Source of the DNA: Euborellia annulipes
Taxonomy: Eukaryota > Arthropoda > Insecta > Dermaptera > Anisolabididae
Direction of reading: 5' to 3'
DNA: 64,000 nucleotides
NCBI GenBank assembly: GCA_023213315.1
Contig: JAKCPI010004300.1
Location: forward strand, 1 to 64,000
Part shown: piece after piece, positions 1 to 10,812 of the stretch
Layout: each line of letters opens with the position of its first letter
Numbering within the stretch: position 1 is the stretch's first letter
Notes under the pieces: model-generated
Databases searched by the model: none
Seen by the model: the letters and a program-made list of their open reading frames with translations, nothing else
What the model was told of the DNA's origin: nothing
Program-made: the position numbers and the translations under genes

Positions 1-416
1 GGTGGCATGAAAATGTCAAGTTAAAATAAATAGAAAAGCATAACAAGAAAAGAGTGACTGATAAATCGGATCTAAAACGTCAACCCAAATAAATAAATAT
101 ATTTTTATTTTGATAAATAAAATAAAATATCAAATCCTAAGTAGGCATATTAATTTTTTTTTTTAATCATGCTAATTTCTTGATATTAATTTTTAAATTA
201 ATTTTTTTTAGGTGACACATCAAAAAGAATAAACAAACAAAATAAGAAAATATTCGCTCAATTTTCACTATATCATGTCGCCATATTATTTAAAGTGAAA
301 TAATTAAGAAAAATGATATTCAAATATCAATCAACATCAATGAACTTATTTAAAAATAAAAAATGAATATTTGGATTCTGTGAATAGACTCTACTTATTG
401 CTTCGTTCTGGTAAAC

Positions 417-1365
417 TTGATAGCAATAAGAGAATTGGGCAAATTCATTACTAATTTTGATCATCAATATGTTAATGAATCTTTAAAAATCATCTTGCAT
501 CAATCAAACTCTATAATCAGCTGGCTTAAAGTAGCCATAAACATCATGATTTGCCCAAGAACACTTTTGGAGGATAGGGAGGGCTGTAAGGGGAGATGTG
601 GAGGCCCTTTAAAGAAAAATCAACTTTAGAAACAGGTATGTTGATCTTGGCATCATTGTTACCTTTTGATTAGTGAGACAGATTCTTAAAGATATCCTTT
701 TTGCAGATTTGACCACTGCAATTGGAATAAGCTGAATTGAAAAAGGAATCCGTCAACTCCTCCTGAAGGTGAATATTTTAGGCTTCTACTGAGCATAATT
801 ACATAAACATACAAATTCATAAATTTAATATCTGTTTTTAATTTTTTTTTTTAGAATTTGAGAACTTCAGCAAAGGCAGCATCGGCAGCAAAGGTAATTT
901 TTGCCTGGCTTGGGAAGAAGAGGGTGAGTTATGCCAACAGGATTTTTTGTTACAACCGCAAACTCATTTTTTATTTAATAAATTAATTTTTCTATTTTTT
1001 TTTTTTTTTTTTTTTTTTTTTTCTTTTTTATTTATTTTATAAATACGAATTGTGAAGTGCACATAAAAAAGAAGTCTTCAAAATTAATTTTTACTGCAAA
1101 AGTAAGTAAATTTTCATTAAGTAATGAAATCAAAATATGGAAACTAATTTTTTTTCTTTTTTTTTAGGTAAATACATTTTGGTGAGGATTGGTGGGCTAT
1201 GAGGGGAGGAGGAGGCCCAAAAAAAAGCTTACGGTTTTTCGGATTATAAGTAAATTTCATATACAATAGTTATTCAAATAAAATGAGCAAAACTAATTAA
1301 AATTTTATATTTTTCAGACTTGTATTTCCTTGACGTTCTTGTTTTCATTTTGGTTAAATAAAAGC
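417..1365 (+). ncRNA. Possible spliced non-coding transcript (uncertain)
   Basis: A series of good splice signals lies on one strand: donor at 636 (AAACAG/GTATGT), acceptor at 705, donor at 768 (CTGAAG/GTGAAT), acceptor at 854, donor at 893 (CAAAG/GTAATT), donor at about 1101 (CAAAA/GTAAGTA), acceptors at 1167 and 1318, then AATAAA at about 1357. The exons between them have stops in all frames I checked, including the 70-codon frame at 417-629, which ends before the first donor. Segments 567-606 and 1172-1217 look like diverged copies (GAGGAT..GGGCT....GGGGAG..GGAGGCCC). It could be a lncRNA, a dead gene or chance in T-rich DNA. Confidence 0.3.
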
Positions 1366-1603
1366 ATAAACTTATTTAATAATAATTACAAATGAAGGAA
1401 ATATTTTGACTTAAGTGTGTTATCATCTATTGGCATCAACTCATCGAATTTTGCTGTTTTGGAGCTTTTAATATACACAGTAAGTAGCCAAAATATAAAT
1501 TAATGGCAGGTTTTTGAAATTTGCCCTTTTAGAGTTAGCTACGCCACTGTTTATTTGAACTTGTGGTGGCTGATCAAATTTTTTCTTAATCTTAATAATC
1601 TTT

Positions 1604-1864
1604 ATATATGGACCCTGTTATGCAATGGTGTGTCAAAGACCAAAAAATTCAAAATTGAGTTAAGCACGGAATATTGTTTGAAATGCTATAATTAATAGTA
1701 TTTTTTATGAAATATGCCCTAAAAAAATTTATATTTAATGTTACTTGCACAATTGACAAGAAAAATTATATAGAATCCAATGTAAACAAAAAACTTTATT
1801 GTTGATTTTCTCAAAACTCGATGTTTGGTCTTTGACACACCATTGCATAACAGGGTCCATATAT
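1604..1864. mobile_element. MITE with 41-bp terminal inverted repeats
   Basis: The ends (1604-1644 and 1823-1863) are inverted copies containing GACCCTGTTATGCAATGG and GTGTGTCAAAGACC. Total length is about 260 bp and there is no coding. The flanking TA on each side would suit a Tc1/mariner-type insertion. Confidence 0.75.
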
Positions 1865-2290
1865 AATTCTTCTGTACGTGTGTATGTGACTGAACTCCTC
1901 CTAAACGACTGAACCAATTATGATGAAATTTTCTGTGTATGTTTGTGAGAGTCCCGGACAGGTTTTGTTTCACAAATAACAATAAGTTAATGAGCAATTA
2001 ACCGTTAAAATAAGAAAAAAATAAAAATTAGGAGAAATAGTTGCCATGGTAACAAAATATAAATATTTACCCATGTTTACGATTTTTTTTATTTATTTAC
2101 ATTTTGAATTCTAAAATATCGGCGTGTCTGTGTACCGGGAGAGTCCCGGAAAGGATATTATTCACAAAAATCATTGTGTGGTTTTATGAAACCACGATGC
2201 AAGTGAAACTTTTTTCGGATCGTAGGCGTTTAACTGAAAATTTTCAAAAAATTATTCAATTAAGGTTATTAAAATCGCGTTTTTAATCTT
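1865..2290 (+). mobile_element. Helitron-like repeat, upstream part
   Basis: Contains ACGACTGAACCAATTATGAT, GAGAGTCCCGG, GCCATGGTAAC and a CATGTTTACG...TAAAATATCGGCG block. The latter part (about 2041-2170) matches, in reverse, 14000-14170. Short sequences of this type (flanking a hairpin with CTAG) are common in arthropod Helitrons. No replication initiator or helicase coding is present. Confidence 0.45.
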
Positions 2291-2349
2291 AATTTAATAA
2301 TTGGAAAATAGGAAATCAATAGATGCATGTTAAAAACTGTGAACAATAT

Positions 2350-2440
2350 TTATTTAGTAATTAGCCGCGCCGCCCGCCTTCGGCGGGCGGCGTGGCTAGC
2401 CAGGAGGGCTTCGCCCCCCTGGATTATATATATACAGTAT
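2350..2440 (+). repeat. GC-rich double hairpin in AT-rich DNA
   Basis: GCCGCCCGCC TTC GGCGGGCGGC forms a 10-bp stem followed by GTGGCTAG. A second stem follows (CCAGGAGGGC TTCG CCCCCCTGG). Hairpin plus CTAG is the layout of a Helitron 3' end. Confidence 0.5.
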
Positions 2441-2684
2441 ATATAGATTGAAGATTTGAATATTTTAAATTATTTTAAAAATTATATTTTATCAATTTAA
2501 AAATTGAATTATTAAATCTCACAATTATTTTTTTATAATTCATTATATATATTAAATTTCAACTTTCTTATTTTTGTCGTCACGGATTGTGACGTCATGG
2601 CTTGTAGCGTCATGGCTTTTTACGTCACCTCGTTACAAAGCGACATGCTGATAGAAGAACCAAAAAATTCGTAGTGATATAATA

Positions 2685-2840
2685 AAAGTTTCACTTTAAA
2701 AATCTTATGTTCATGAATAATTAACCGTTAAAATAAACTCTATATATAAAAATGAAAAGGGAAGGCGAGCAAGGGGGTACAGGGGGCACAGCCCCCTGGC
2801 TAGACGGAAAGCCCCGCCGAAGGCGGGGCTTTGCGTCTAG
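2685..2840 (+). mobile_element. Small Helitron-like element ending in hairpin and CTAG
   Basis: A TCTATATATAAAAATG-type start near 2740 leads to AAAGCCCCGCC GAA GGCGGGGCTTT (perfect 11-bp stem), then GCGT and CTAG before T at 2840. That is the canonical CTRR end and A/T target of Helitrons. The upstream AATTAACCGTTAAAATAA is shared with the copy near 14010-14030. No coding. Confidence 0.55.
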
Positions 2841-2991
2841 TATATGTATATTAATCAATAACGGATATCTTAAAAGTCTTGAATGGCCTCAGTTGCCGAA
2901 AATACTGTGTGAATGTGTGTGTGAGTGTGAGTGAGAAAAAAGTGTGATTGTTAAAAAAATAAAAAGCCTACCTAGTTTTTTTTGTTTTTTA

Positions 2992-3131
2992 ATTTATTTA
3001 AGATCTTTTTCAGTTTTATACGCCATTTATTTCAACTTTCTGGTAGCCAATTAAATTGAAATCCCATGAGACGGGATGCGAATTCTTGACCCCTAGCACA
3101 AAAGGTGGATACAACTCTACCTAGTTATTAA
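2992..3131 (-). mobile_element. SINE-A copy (tRNA-like head)
   Basis: On the minus strand: TTGTGCTAGGGGTCAAGAATTCGCATCCC (B-box region), CTCATGGGATTTCAATT, GGCTACCAG, then the tail ending GAAAAAGATCTTAAATAAA. The SINE-A consensus comes from more than ten copies in this window. Confidence 0.75.
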
Positions 3132-3175
3132 GTTTAAAGATTGTGGTGTGGGTTTTAGGTGAAACATTTTAAACT

Positions 3176-3344
3176 GAGGTTGTGTTTATATGTGGGGTTT
3201 CACTGAGATATGAGAGTGAAAACAACAAATTGCAATTATACTCGATATATTTCGGGATATTATCCCATCTTATATCGAGTATAATCGTAATTTGTTGTTT
3301 TTACTCTCATATCTCAGTGAAACCCCACACATAAACACAACCTC
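3176..3344. repeat. Foldback inserted beside a SINE
   Basis: Two arms of about 74 bp (3176-3249 and 3270-3344) are near-perfect inverted copies (GGGGTTTCACTGAGATATGA in each). CTCTACCTAGTTA occurs at about 3116-3128 and 3343-3355 and may be a 13-bp target duplication, the inserted unit then starting near 3129. Confidence 0.75.
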
Positions 3345-3542
3345 TACCTAGTTAATTTGTGTACAAATTTTTGTCTGGTGAATTTTAAGGAGACTAAGGA
3401 GACATTCCTGGGAGTTAGGTCTCTCTCTTGATAAAAACCTCAATTTATTTTTGACAAAATAAAAAAATAAAATATTTCAAGAGTTTGTCCTGCAGCCACT
3501 CTTTATTTACATTTACAATTTTCCACATACTCCACAGTTTTT

Positions 3543-3695
3543 CCCGAGTAAAAATGATTAAAAATGATCGAGGGATACATACATACGCCCGCACCAGGGA
3601 CACACACCGTAGATCGAAAGTGAACACAAGAAAAATGTGTGTCCCTGGTGCGGTCGTGTGTGTATCCCTAGATCATTTTTAATCATTTTTACGCG
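3543..3695. mobile_element. Palindromic MITE (CCCGAGTAAAAATGATT ends)
   Basis: Inverted arms include AAAAATGATTAAAAATGATC, GAGGGATACA and GCACCAGGGACACACA. The same element at 18163-18471 has clear TA target duplications. It lies immediately next to the R end at 3701. Confidence 0.75.
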
Positions 3696-3700
3696 TTTTT

Positions 3701-3790
3701 ACTTTCTCTTACCCTATATATGAAATATATAGAGAGAGAAAGTATTGCGATCATGTCAAAAATTCGATGTCGAGATTTTTTTTTTATTTT
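3701..3790 (+). repeat. Family R, left-end fragment
   Basis: Starts ACTTTCTCTTACCCTATATA, followed by its own partial inverse TATAGAGAGAGAAAGT and ATTCGATGTCGAGATTTT. This is the standard left end of the approximately 1-kb R repeat. Confidence 0.75.
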
Positions 3791-3804
3791 GCCTGTTGAC
3801 CATA

Positions 3805-4012
3805 CAAAAACATTAATTCAAGTAACACTAATATAAATGAACACATCAGTCCACAGTTATTTTTGCGTTTTTTTTTTTAGACCATCTCACCAGTTTTAAA
3901 CATTGTTAAAAATACAATGTTATAAAATAAACAGAATACAAAAACATTAATTCAAGTAACACTAATATAAATGAACACATCAGTCCACAGTTATTTTTGC
4001 GTTTTTTTTTTT
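3805..4012 (+). repeat. Direct duplication, 131-bp period
   Basis: A 76-bp sequence (ATACAAAAACATTAATTCAAG onward to a T-run) occurs at 3805-3880 and again at 3936-4012 without visible change apart from the T-run length. A recent tandem duplication. Confidence 0.85.
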
Positions 4013-4073
4013 TTGTCAAACTATTTGATTTTTGATGATGGAGTCATGAAAAAAACAAGACGAATGCAGCCAA

Positions 4074-4817
4074 ATATTAGATAGAATCCTAAATTTCTTA
4101 TCGAACCACCCCTTAGTTCATAAAAGAAATTTAATACTCGGGCTTTTGCATCGGGCAAATGAATTGTCAAGTCCACACTTCCAGTGCAAGAATGATATTG
4201 TTATAAAAAACATTTTATATAAAAATAATTACCCAAAGTCTTTTGTTGAAAAAGTGTTTTTAATGTATTATTCAAAGAAGGCTGGCAATAATATACCACA
4301 GAGTCAGCAAAATTCCAACATTGTTAATGTATGTTACAAGAGCCTCACATACATTCCGGGCTGATCTGAGGGCATTTCAAATGCTCTGAAAAAAATAGTG
4401 CCCTATATAAAAATATCGCATAAACCCATTGATACATTGTCCATGTTTTATAACAACAAGGATAAAACACCTTTACTCCTTTACTCATGAGATCCAATGT
4501 GGTTTATGCGATAAGCGATAACATGTGGAGATTGTGGGAAAAAATACGTAGGTCAAACTTCTCAGTACCTATCGAAGAGGATATACCAACATCAATATAA
4601 CATTAGAAAAAACGAAGAACATGTTGCGTTGGCCTCACATACAATTAATACCGGCCATAGCTTTGAGTTCGCGCAGCCAAAGATTCTTATCAGTGAAGAT
4701 AATCTAACAAAAAGACTTATATTGGAATCTTTATATATTTATATTAATAACAGTGTCAATTTTAAACAGGATGCCAGTGATGTCTTGAAATATTATATTG
4801 GTACATTTAGCCACTAA
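4074..4817 (+). pseudogene. Penelope-like RT end and GIY-YIG endonuclease remnant
   Basis: Conceptual reading starts with ILDRILNFLSNHPLVHK, the conserved SNHP..HK segment between the RT and the endonuclease of PLEs, and continues to HRANELSS. After an in-frame TGA at 4362-4364 it resumes. From 4524 it gives CGDCGKKYVGQT, the Cys-rich lead-in and YVGQT of the GIY-YIG nuclease, followed by an R..QH pair, a H...H.F segment and E..L..R.ILE, the usual conserved positions of this nuclease. Two small tandem duplications disturb the frame: CTTTACTC twice at 4471-4486 (+8) and GCGATAA twice at 4508-4521 (+7). Together they add 15 bases, so the frame downstream is the original one. No active enzyme can be made. 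Confidence 0.88.
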
Positions 4818-5150
4818 TCTGCCACCTATGGGTATAAAATTGTATCAATTTTATTATAAATTGTAAATATATAAATATAAATAAAAAAATTAAAAATAAG
4901 GATTAGGAGAATGACGAGGGAGAGAGGGGTGATTAGAAATTCCCTTTTTTTTCTCCTCCTTTCGATCATTTCTCTACGCTTTGCTGTGAGCGGACCACAT
5001 GCTGAATGTTGTCGCTGTTGTTGAAAGTTTCTGCACATTTTGATTATTGCCAGCCGGGTATGTTAGCTAAGATATTGTTAATTGTGATTGCATTGGAGGT
5101 GTGTTTAGTGCTAATTTTAAATTATGCTTTTCTTATTGTATATGTATGCA

Positions 5151-5189
5151 GCTCTGAAGATGGCCTAGACCTCGGGCCGAAACGTCAGC
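5151..5189 (+). ncRNA. Hammerhead ribozyme core in the PLE 3' end
   Basis: CTGAAGA (5154-5160), stem II GGCC/GGCC, GAAA (5179-5182), then CGTC (5183-5186). Stem I can form between GCT (5151-5153) and AGC (5187-5189). Stem III is only the palindromic ACGT, so two copies would have to pair, as described for minimal PLE hammerheads. The core is complete; activity is inferred, not shown. Confidence 0.72.
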
Positions 5190-5788
5190 CGTGAGGGCGA
5201 GATTTGAAATAAAATAATATTTGGCTGCATTCGTCTTGTTTTTTTCATGACTCCATCATCATTAAGCCTACAGCCACAGATCTTTTTCGATTGAATATTT
5301 GATTTTTATTTATTCATTTTTTTTTTTTACCAAATCGAATTCCGCTTTTGTATTACGCATTTTGATCAGATTTATCAATAACAATTAACAATTTGGTTTA
5401 TCAAATAAAAATAAATTACTAACTCTAAAAATAAAATCAAATGTTAAGTTAATAAAAAATTCAGTAAATGACGTCAATCTTTGAAATATTAGTTTGAAAT
5501 ACGTAAATAATTATTTAAATTAATTTTCACTTATCTAGACTCTTTTAAATAATACATAATTCTTTCATTCAATCAAAATTAACAAACTAAATTGGATTTA
5601 AAATTAACTTGAATTTTTTTTTTAAGCTCACTAGATTTATTTATTTTTCTTTTAAATTTTTTGAAGGTGTATATGAATTTATTATCATCCTGTTTGGGTT
5701 TAAATTAAATAAAAAACAAAACTTTTTAGAATAAATAAAGCTATGTTTATTTCTTTATTATAGAACCAACAGCGACTTTTCGGTCGCA

Positions 5789-6083
5789 TAGTCGACCGAA
5801 ACGTCGCTGTGGGTTCGTATAATCGACCGAAACGTCGCTGTGGGTTCACATAGTCCTCCGGAACGTCGCTGTGGGTTCACATAGTCGGCCGAAACGTCGC
5901 TGTGGGTTCGCATAGTCGACAGAAACGTCGCTGTGGGTTCGCATAGTCCTCCGAAACGTCGCTGTGGGTTCACATAGTCGGCCGAAACTTCGCTGTGGGT
6001 TCGCTTAGTCGACCGAAAAGTCGCTGTGGGTTCGCATAGTCCTCCGAAACGTCGCTGTGGTTTCACATAGTCGGCCGAAAACG
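5789..6083 (+). repeat. 31-bp satellite derived from a hammerhead-bearing PLE end
   Basis: Nine full units and one partial unit with consensus around ATAGTCGACCGAAACGTCGCTGTGGG. The unit equals the loop, second strand of stem II, GAAA, CGTC and stem I side of the ribozyme at 33405-33455. It lacks the first core strand CTGAAGA. Units alternate in three types (CGACC, CCTCC, CGGCC before GAAA), with order suggesting a three-unit higher-order repeat. A 102-residue reading frame across it is an artefact. Confidence 0.88.
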
Positions 6084-6849
6084 GGGGATATTTATTTATT
6101 TAAATTATAAAATTCTCTCCCTAATGAGGAATGGTGCCTTTTAACCTCCACCAATATCTTGCTTGTTCAATGAAGTCCTCCAACGAATAATTGAGCAATT
6201 AATAGTTGGCCTTTAGAGAGTTATCTATCTCTATACATTGATATAAATTAATAAATGTATTTAGCCTACCTAGCAAATACAATTTAACCTTAAATGTCTT
6301 TAAAGAATTATATTCATATACTGTAGTTATTATATTAATGATTCATTTTCAGGTGATTGCTATATTTTTTAACTTATCACATCAACGTCAAGCAAAATGT
6401 CGTAAATTGCCTGCTAGTTAACTTATTTATTGGTTTCTTTATTCTAATTCAACAGTATTCTATTTCATTTTAATCAACAAATAACTTTAATTTCTAGAAT
6501 TACTAAAATTTATTAAGCCTAATTCATTTTTTTTTTTTTTAATTAATATTTTTTATCTAAATTTAAAAGCTTTTTTTACCTAATATTTTTTAGAAAGTAA
6601 GAGAAAGTTGAAACTATTGTGCTGAGTGCTTTTGTTAAAATTATCCTTTAATTAACACTAAAATAATAAGAGCAGAATGGGGCCATGTTCAAACCTATAA
6701 TTTTACTTTAAAAAAATAATAATTAAAATAGAGATTTGAAAATAGTAGAAAGTGTCTGACCATCGAATGAACGAACAATTTAATAAATTTGGAGTTTAGT
6801 TGACCTGGTATTAAATATTTTCTTGAAATTTTTAGCTAATAACAAATCT

Positions 6850-7228
6850 AAAATTGGTTTTTCGAAAATATCTCGAAAACTATGCGGTTTTCCGTAAAAT
6901 TTATGTATACAAAAATAATTGAAATTTAATTACAAACAAAAATGGTCTAGTACATAATCACGCTAAAGTGAACGGTTCAGGAGATATAGAGGGGTAAAAT
7001 TTGTAATTCTAACAATGGATGTCATGGTAACAAGATATAATAAATATTTCTCTATATCCGTCAGTGTCTCCTTTCACATTAGAAATTTTACCTATCTATA
7101 TCTCTCGAATCGTTCACTTGAGCGTGATTATGATCTAGACCATTTTTGTTTGTAATTTAATCTCGATTATTTTTGTATAGATGAATTTTTACGGAAAACC
7201 GCATAGTTTTCGAGATATTAGCGAAAAA
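6850..7228. repeat. Long foldback with 150-bp arms
   Basis: Arms 6850-7005 and 7076-7228 are diverged inverted copies (CTCGAAAACTATGCGGTTTTCC; AATGGTCTAG; AATCACGCT.AAGTGAACG). The spacer holds TGTCATGGTAACAAGATATA, a module also present in R and in the Helitron-like copies. Confidence 0.75.
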
Positions 7229-7316
7229 CCATCTTCCCGCAACTTTATCGGCTTATTCCCGCTAAACGGACTGGAAGTGCTGACTCTAGAGTATCTATCT
7301 TTCCATCACTAAAATG

Positions 7317-7710
7317 CATAGGCGCCGGAACTGGGGGGGAAGGCAAGGGTACATTGCCCCCTCCCCCTGGCATCCTCTAGGAGGGGGCAGGGGGGCAAAA
7401 TTTCTTCTTTTATTTCATTTATTTTTAAAAATGATATATTTTTACTTTTGAAAAATAAAATCTTCTAAATTAAAAAAAATTAAAAGAGAAGAAATTCATA
7501 TTTTTCCAAATTTTTTCCAAAAATGTTTGATAAAATCACTCCAAATTTTTTAAAATTTTAATTTTATTAAAATTGTGATTTTATTTAAAATTTTTAAAGT
7601 TTTATAGTAGATTTGTTTTTGTTTTATACTATTTGAACATTTTAAATTATTTTTAAAAAAATTTTTTGCCCCCCCCCCCCCCCTGATTCAAATTCGTTCC
7701 GGCGCCCCTG
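7317..7710. mobile_element. hAT-type MITE with perfect 8-bp target duplication
   Basis: CTAAAATG at 7309-7316 and 7711-7718 flanks the element. Ends are CATAGGCGCCGGAACTGG and TTCGTTCCGGCGCCCCTG. The inside is AT-rich with G-run and C-run shoulders and has no coding. Eight-base duplication and CA...TG ends fit hAT. Confidence 0.85.
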
Positions 7711-8000
7711 CTAAAATGCAAGCTATTCTGAAAATATTAGCCTTCAGAAAACTCTAAACTTAAACTTCTTTCTTATTTATTTGTTATTTCGCTTCTTTCA
7801 AATAATACCTGAATAAAATAATATTTTTTTAATAAAGAAATACGATCCTCCGGATTCAGATACGAGGAGAAGGGGGAGGGGGGTGTTTAACGTTTGTAAG
7901 TGAGACACAATGCCCGGAAGTATTAGTAGAGAACGGGTTTTAATGATACCCATTGAGAAAGGCTCCTAGGGCGGTATTTTCTCCCCCTCCCCCTCCCCTT

Positions 8001-9990
8001 TCTTTAGCTTTATTCATTATCTTATTTATTCCTTTCTCCCCTTCTAAATTAATTCTAATTTTAATAGAACCATGCATGTACCTTTTTTGTTATTCTTTTT
8101 TGAATAGTCTATTATATTTTGGTGACTGTTAGTGATCTTAAGTTACCATTATGTTATAAAAAGTGTGTTATAATAACAATAAGTATTCAAAGAACAATCC
8201 TTGCTCCCTTGGATTATATAATTTATGCATACGTCACAATAAAAATTTCTTTTTCATAAATTATTTTAAAAATTTAAGAGAGGAGGAATTTTCAAAAATA
8301 AAATTTATTAAATTTCGAATTAAACAGAATTTCAAAAATAATTTTTTTTTTACATTATTGCAATAATATTAAAAATTTAGACATTTATATCACTTTTCTG
8401 ACCTTTTGAAAATGAATTATGAGAAAAATATTTTTCTGCCATTTGTTGATAGATAACTTTTTAAGAAAGCGAAATTAAGATAATATTTAAGTATTTTTAA
8501 TTAATTGGCTTTTATTTTAATGTATTTTTATCATGTATTTTGTAAATATTGTAGACTATATAAAAGAAAGTGGGCGAAATGACCTCTGGTCAATGGCCTA
8601 AAAGAATAAAAATAAAAAAAAGTATTTTTAATTTCATAAGTTTTCCAAGAATCTTCTTTTTTTCCAGTTTTTGAAAGTTATCAACAATGGAGTGATTTTT
8701 TAAGATTTTGTTAAGATGTTGTCACAAAATATTTTTTTTTAATTTCCCTCTTGGCTGTTGTTAGAAAAAAAAACATGAACGTGACACTGAATTCTAATAC
8801 CGGTATAATAATTCTTGATGGCCTAAGATACCGAAAAGACAAAAAAAGATAAAATTCTATTATGGAAGCTGATGATATAGTAATCAAGATTCTTTCAAAA
8901 AAAAGGTCTATTTTATTTTGAATTAATTTGAAATTGAAATTTTAATTTAATATTCCCTTTATTTTTTATATGTAAATATTATTCTTTTCTAAAACAAGAT
9001 AATCTATTCCATTCGTTGTTAATATAATATTCCCACTCTTTAGAATAGAATAAATATGTCGTATTCACTGTTGGTTAAACAACTCTCGAACTCTATATTT
9101 ATAAAAGTCTGAATTGATTAACGACTTTTTGATTGGCGTTTTCGTACCTTCTGTGACACTTTTCAAATACAATTCTTCGACTTGCGTCCGCCGTTTAAAT
9201 CTTTTATGGTGCGGTTCGTTCTTTTTTCCTTCTCTTCTTTTCTTTCTTTTTTTTTTTTTGTTCTGTCTCGTGTACAAAAAGGTCCTGACGCGGGTTTTAT
9301 CGCTTGACCATGAACACTGAACTACTTGTTTGGTTACTTTATAACAAGAGGGGACCTTTGTCCAGACCACAATGAAAAAAAAAGACCCAACGCCTGTTCA
9401 ACTCTCTTTTTAATCGATCATCAGGCTTTATTAAATTATTGTATTATCGTCCAAGTCAAATCAAATCGTCTTAAATAAATTATCCAAATCCATCAGGAAG
9501 AGAAAATTACCAATATTTGCATATGAATAGGGCTTAAATAGAACGTAATGAATAAAATACAAAACTCTTGAAAAAAAAATATATATATATCAATGGAGAT
9601 ATATAATTGAAAATTCCAAACTAAACTTTTAATATCATTTCAATCTTGAAAAAAAAAATCCAGTTGATTTCCTCTATTAAAATACCATCGAGATGAACGT
9701 GTTTGATATTTTAATAAATGCACATTTATGGTTGATTAAAAAAAAAAAAAAAAAACCGTACAAATAACGATATGAATTTTTTTTTTTTTTGCCACTTATT
9801 CATTAATTTAATTTGCTTAAACAGCTGTTCATAAAATTGAAATAATGAATAAACATTTTTCTCTGATTAGAAAAACATTTTGAAAGGTTAATTTAATTTT
9901 GTTAGCGTAAAAAGAAAATAAAGTTTTTAGTTAGGAATCTTCTTCTGTTCACGCCTTTATTCCCGCGGTGAGGGGTCGGCGATCTCTCCA
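8001..9990. other. AT-rich intergenic DNA, no gene recognised
   Basis: Apart from short reading frames there is a less AT-rich unique stretch at 9040-9390. A 101-codon frame there on the minus strand (Lys/Arg-rich centre from a pyrimidine tract) and a 68-codon frame on the plus strand overlap; neither resembles a protein I know. 7860-8015 has a purine tract (GAAGGGGGAGGGGGG) and, 110 bases on, CCCCCTCCCCCTCCCC. Confidence 0.5.
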
Positions 9991-10017
9991 CTTCACCCTA
10001 ATTAATGGTGTTGTCTC

Positions 10018-10214
10018 GGGCCACAAGTGCCTGATCTGCTCGAGAGTGGAGCCTTGAGCTTAGTCATCCAAACCAATATTTTAAAAATAAATAATTCATC
10101 ATTTTTTAATGCAACTGGAGGGAAAAACTACTTTGAAGGCAACACTTCCGACCGCTAAGCTTTTTGGTTGCCTAAGTTCAAGGCTCCACTCTCGAGTATG
10201 CGTACACTTGTGGC
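10018..10214. repeat. Inverted repeat with CTCGAGAGTGGAGCCTTGA arms
   Basis: Arms 10018-10062 and 10170-10214 share GGCCACAAGTG, CTCGAGAGTGGAGCCTTGA and a CTTAG end. The spacer is about 105 bp. Possibly a MITE; no target duplication seen. Confidence 0.7.
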
Positions 10215-10427
10215 GCCGACTGTAATGTAGAGGAAGAAAGGTGAAAAATATATTTAATAAGTTCTAATTCTTTTTTCATATTTTTTTTTCATCATTAACT
10301 TTTTTGAATTAATTTTATTTAATTCTCTTCTTTCTATTTTGCATTTTTTTTTGGATAAGGCATTATTTTTTCCTCATTTAAAAGTATGTTTGCTTGTTAG
10401 TGGGCCAAGCGACCCATGGCCTCCGGG

Positions 10428-10737
10428 CAGGGCCGTGCCTAGGTTATTTAGCGCCCGGGGCAAGTTAGTCCTTTAGCGCCCTTTGGATATATTTTTTACA
10501 TTGTCACAATAATGTTCCCCGTCCGAAAAAATATTTTACCTTTTTTTTTAGAGACGCTAATTTTTTCCGCCCCTGGGACCGAAATTTTTTCCCGTTTGGC
10601 GCCCCCGGAACCAAAATTTTTTCCCCGTCCGAAAAAATATTTTACCTTTTTTTTAGAGACGCTAAATTTTTGCGCCCCTTCAAAATTTGCGCCCTGGGCA
10701 AAGGTCCCGGTCGCCCCCCCCCCTAAGCACGGCCCTG
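10428..10737. mobile_element. hAT-type MITE with perfect 8-bp target duplication
   Basis: CCTCCGGG at 10420-10427 and 10738-10745. Terminal repeats CAGGGCCGTGCCTAGG and CCTAAGCACGGCCCTG. The inside contains two copies of a CCCCGTCCGAAAAAATATTTT block. Reading frames of 94 and 122 codons on the two strands follow from this internal duplication and are not genes. Confidence 0.88.
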
Positions 10738-10812
10738 CCTCCGGGAATCGAACCCAGGATATCCATCCTTTCAAGAGCATCCCTTTGCACCAGACCAGAA
10801 GACCCTCGATTT
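10738..10812 (-). mobile_element. tRNA-like SINE head interrupted by the hAT MITE
   Basis: On the minus strand: CTGGTCTGGTGCAAAGG, then CCTGGGTTCGATTCCCGG, a perfect B box and T-arm. It runs on into 10419-10385 once the hAT element and one duplication copy are skipped. There is no matching acceptor stem, so this is a SINE or tRNA relic, not a tRNA gene. Confidence 0.55.

Larger units (their letters stand above)
4034..5295 (+). mobile_element. 5'-truncated Penelope-like element with 12-bp target duplication
   Basis: The 1,262-bp insertion is flanked by TATTTGATTTTT at 4022-4033 and 5296-5307. It carries the end of a reverse transcriptase and a GIY-YIG endonuclease (4074-4817), a 400-bp AT-rich 3' region, a hammerhead ribozyme core at 5151-5189 and an AATAAA-rich end. 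Its first 44 bases (4034-4077) are an inverted copy of its own 3' part (5218-5261), an arrangement known for PLEs, which often end in an inverted piece of themselves. Coding is broken, so the copy is dead. The RT palm with YxDD is absent. Confidence 0.88.

Noticed and set aside
5758..6066. 102-codon frame with repeated ETHSDVSADYV-like text
   Set aside because: It is the 31-bp satellite read as protein; 31 is not a multiple of 3, so three units make one 93-bp coding period, and there is no gene context.
9065..9370. 101-codon Lys/Arg-rich frame
   Set aside because: The basic centre is a pyrimidine tract read on the other strand; an overlapping frame exists on the plus strand.
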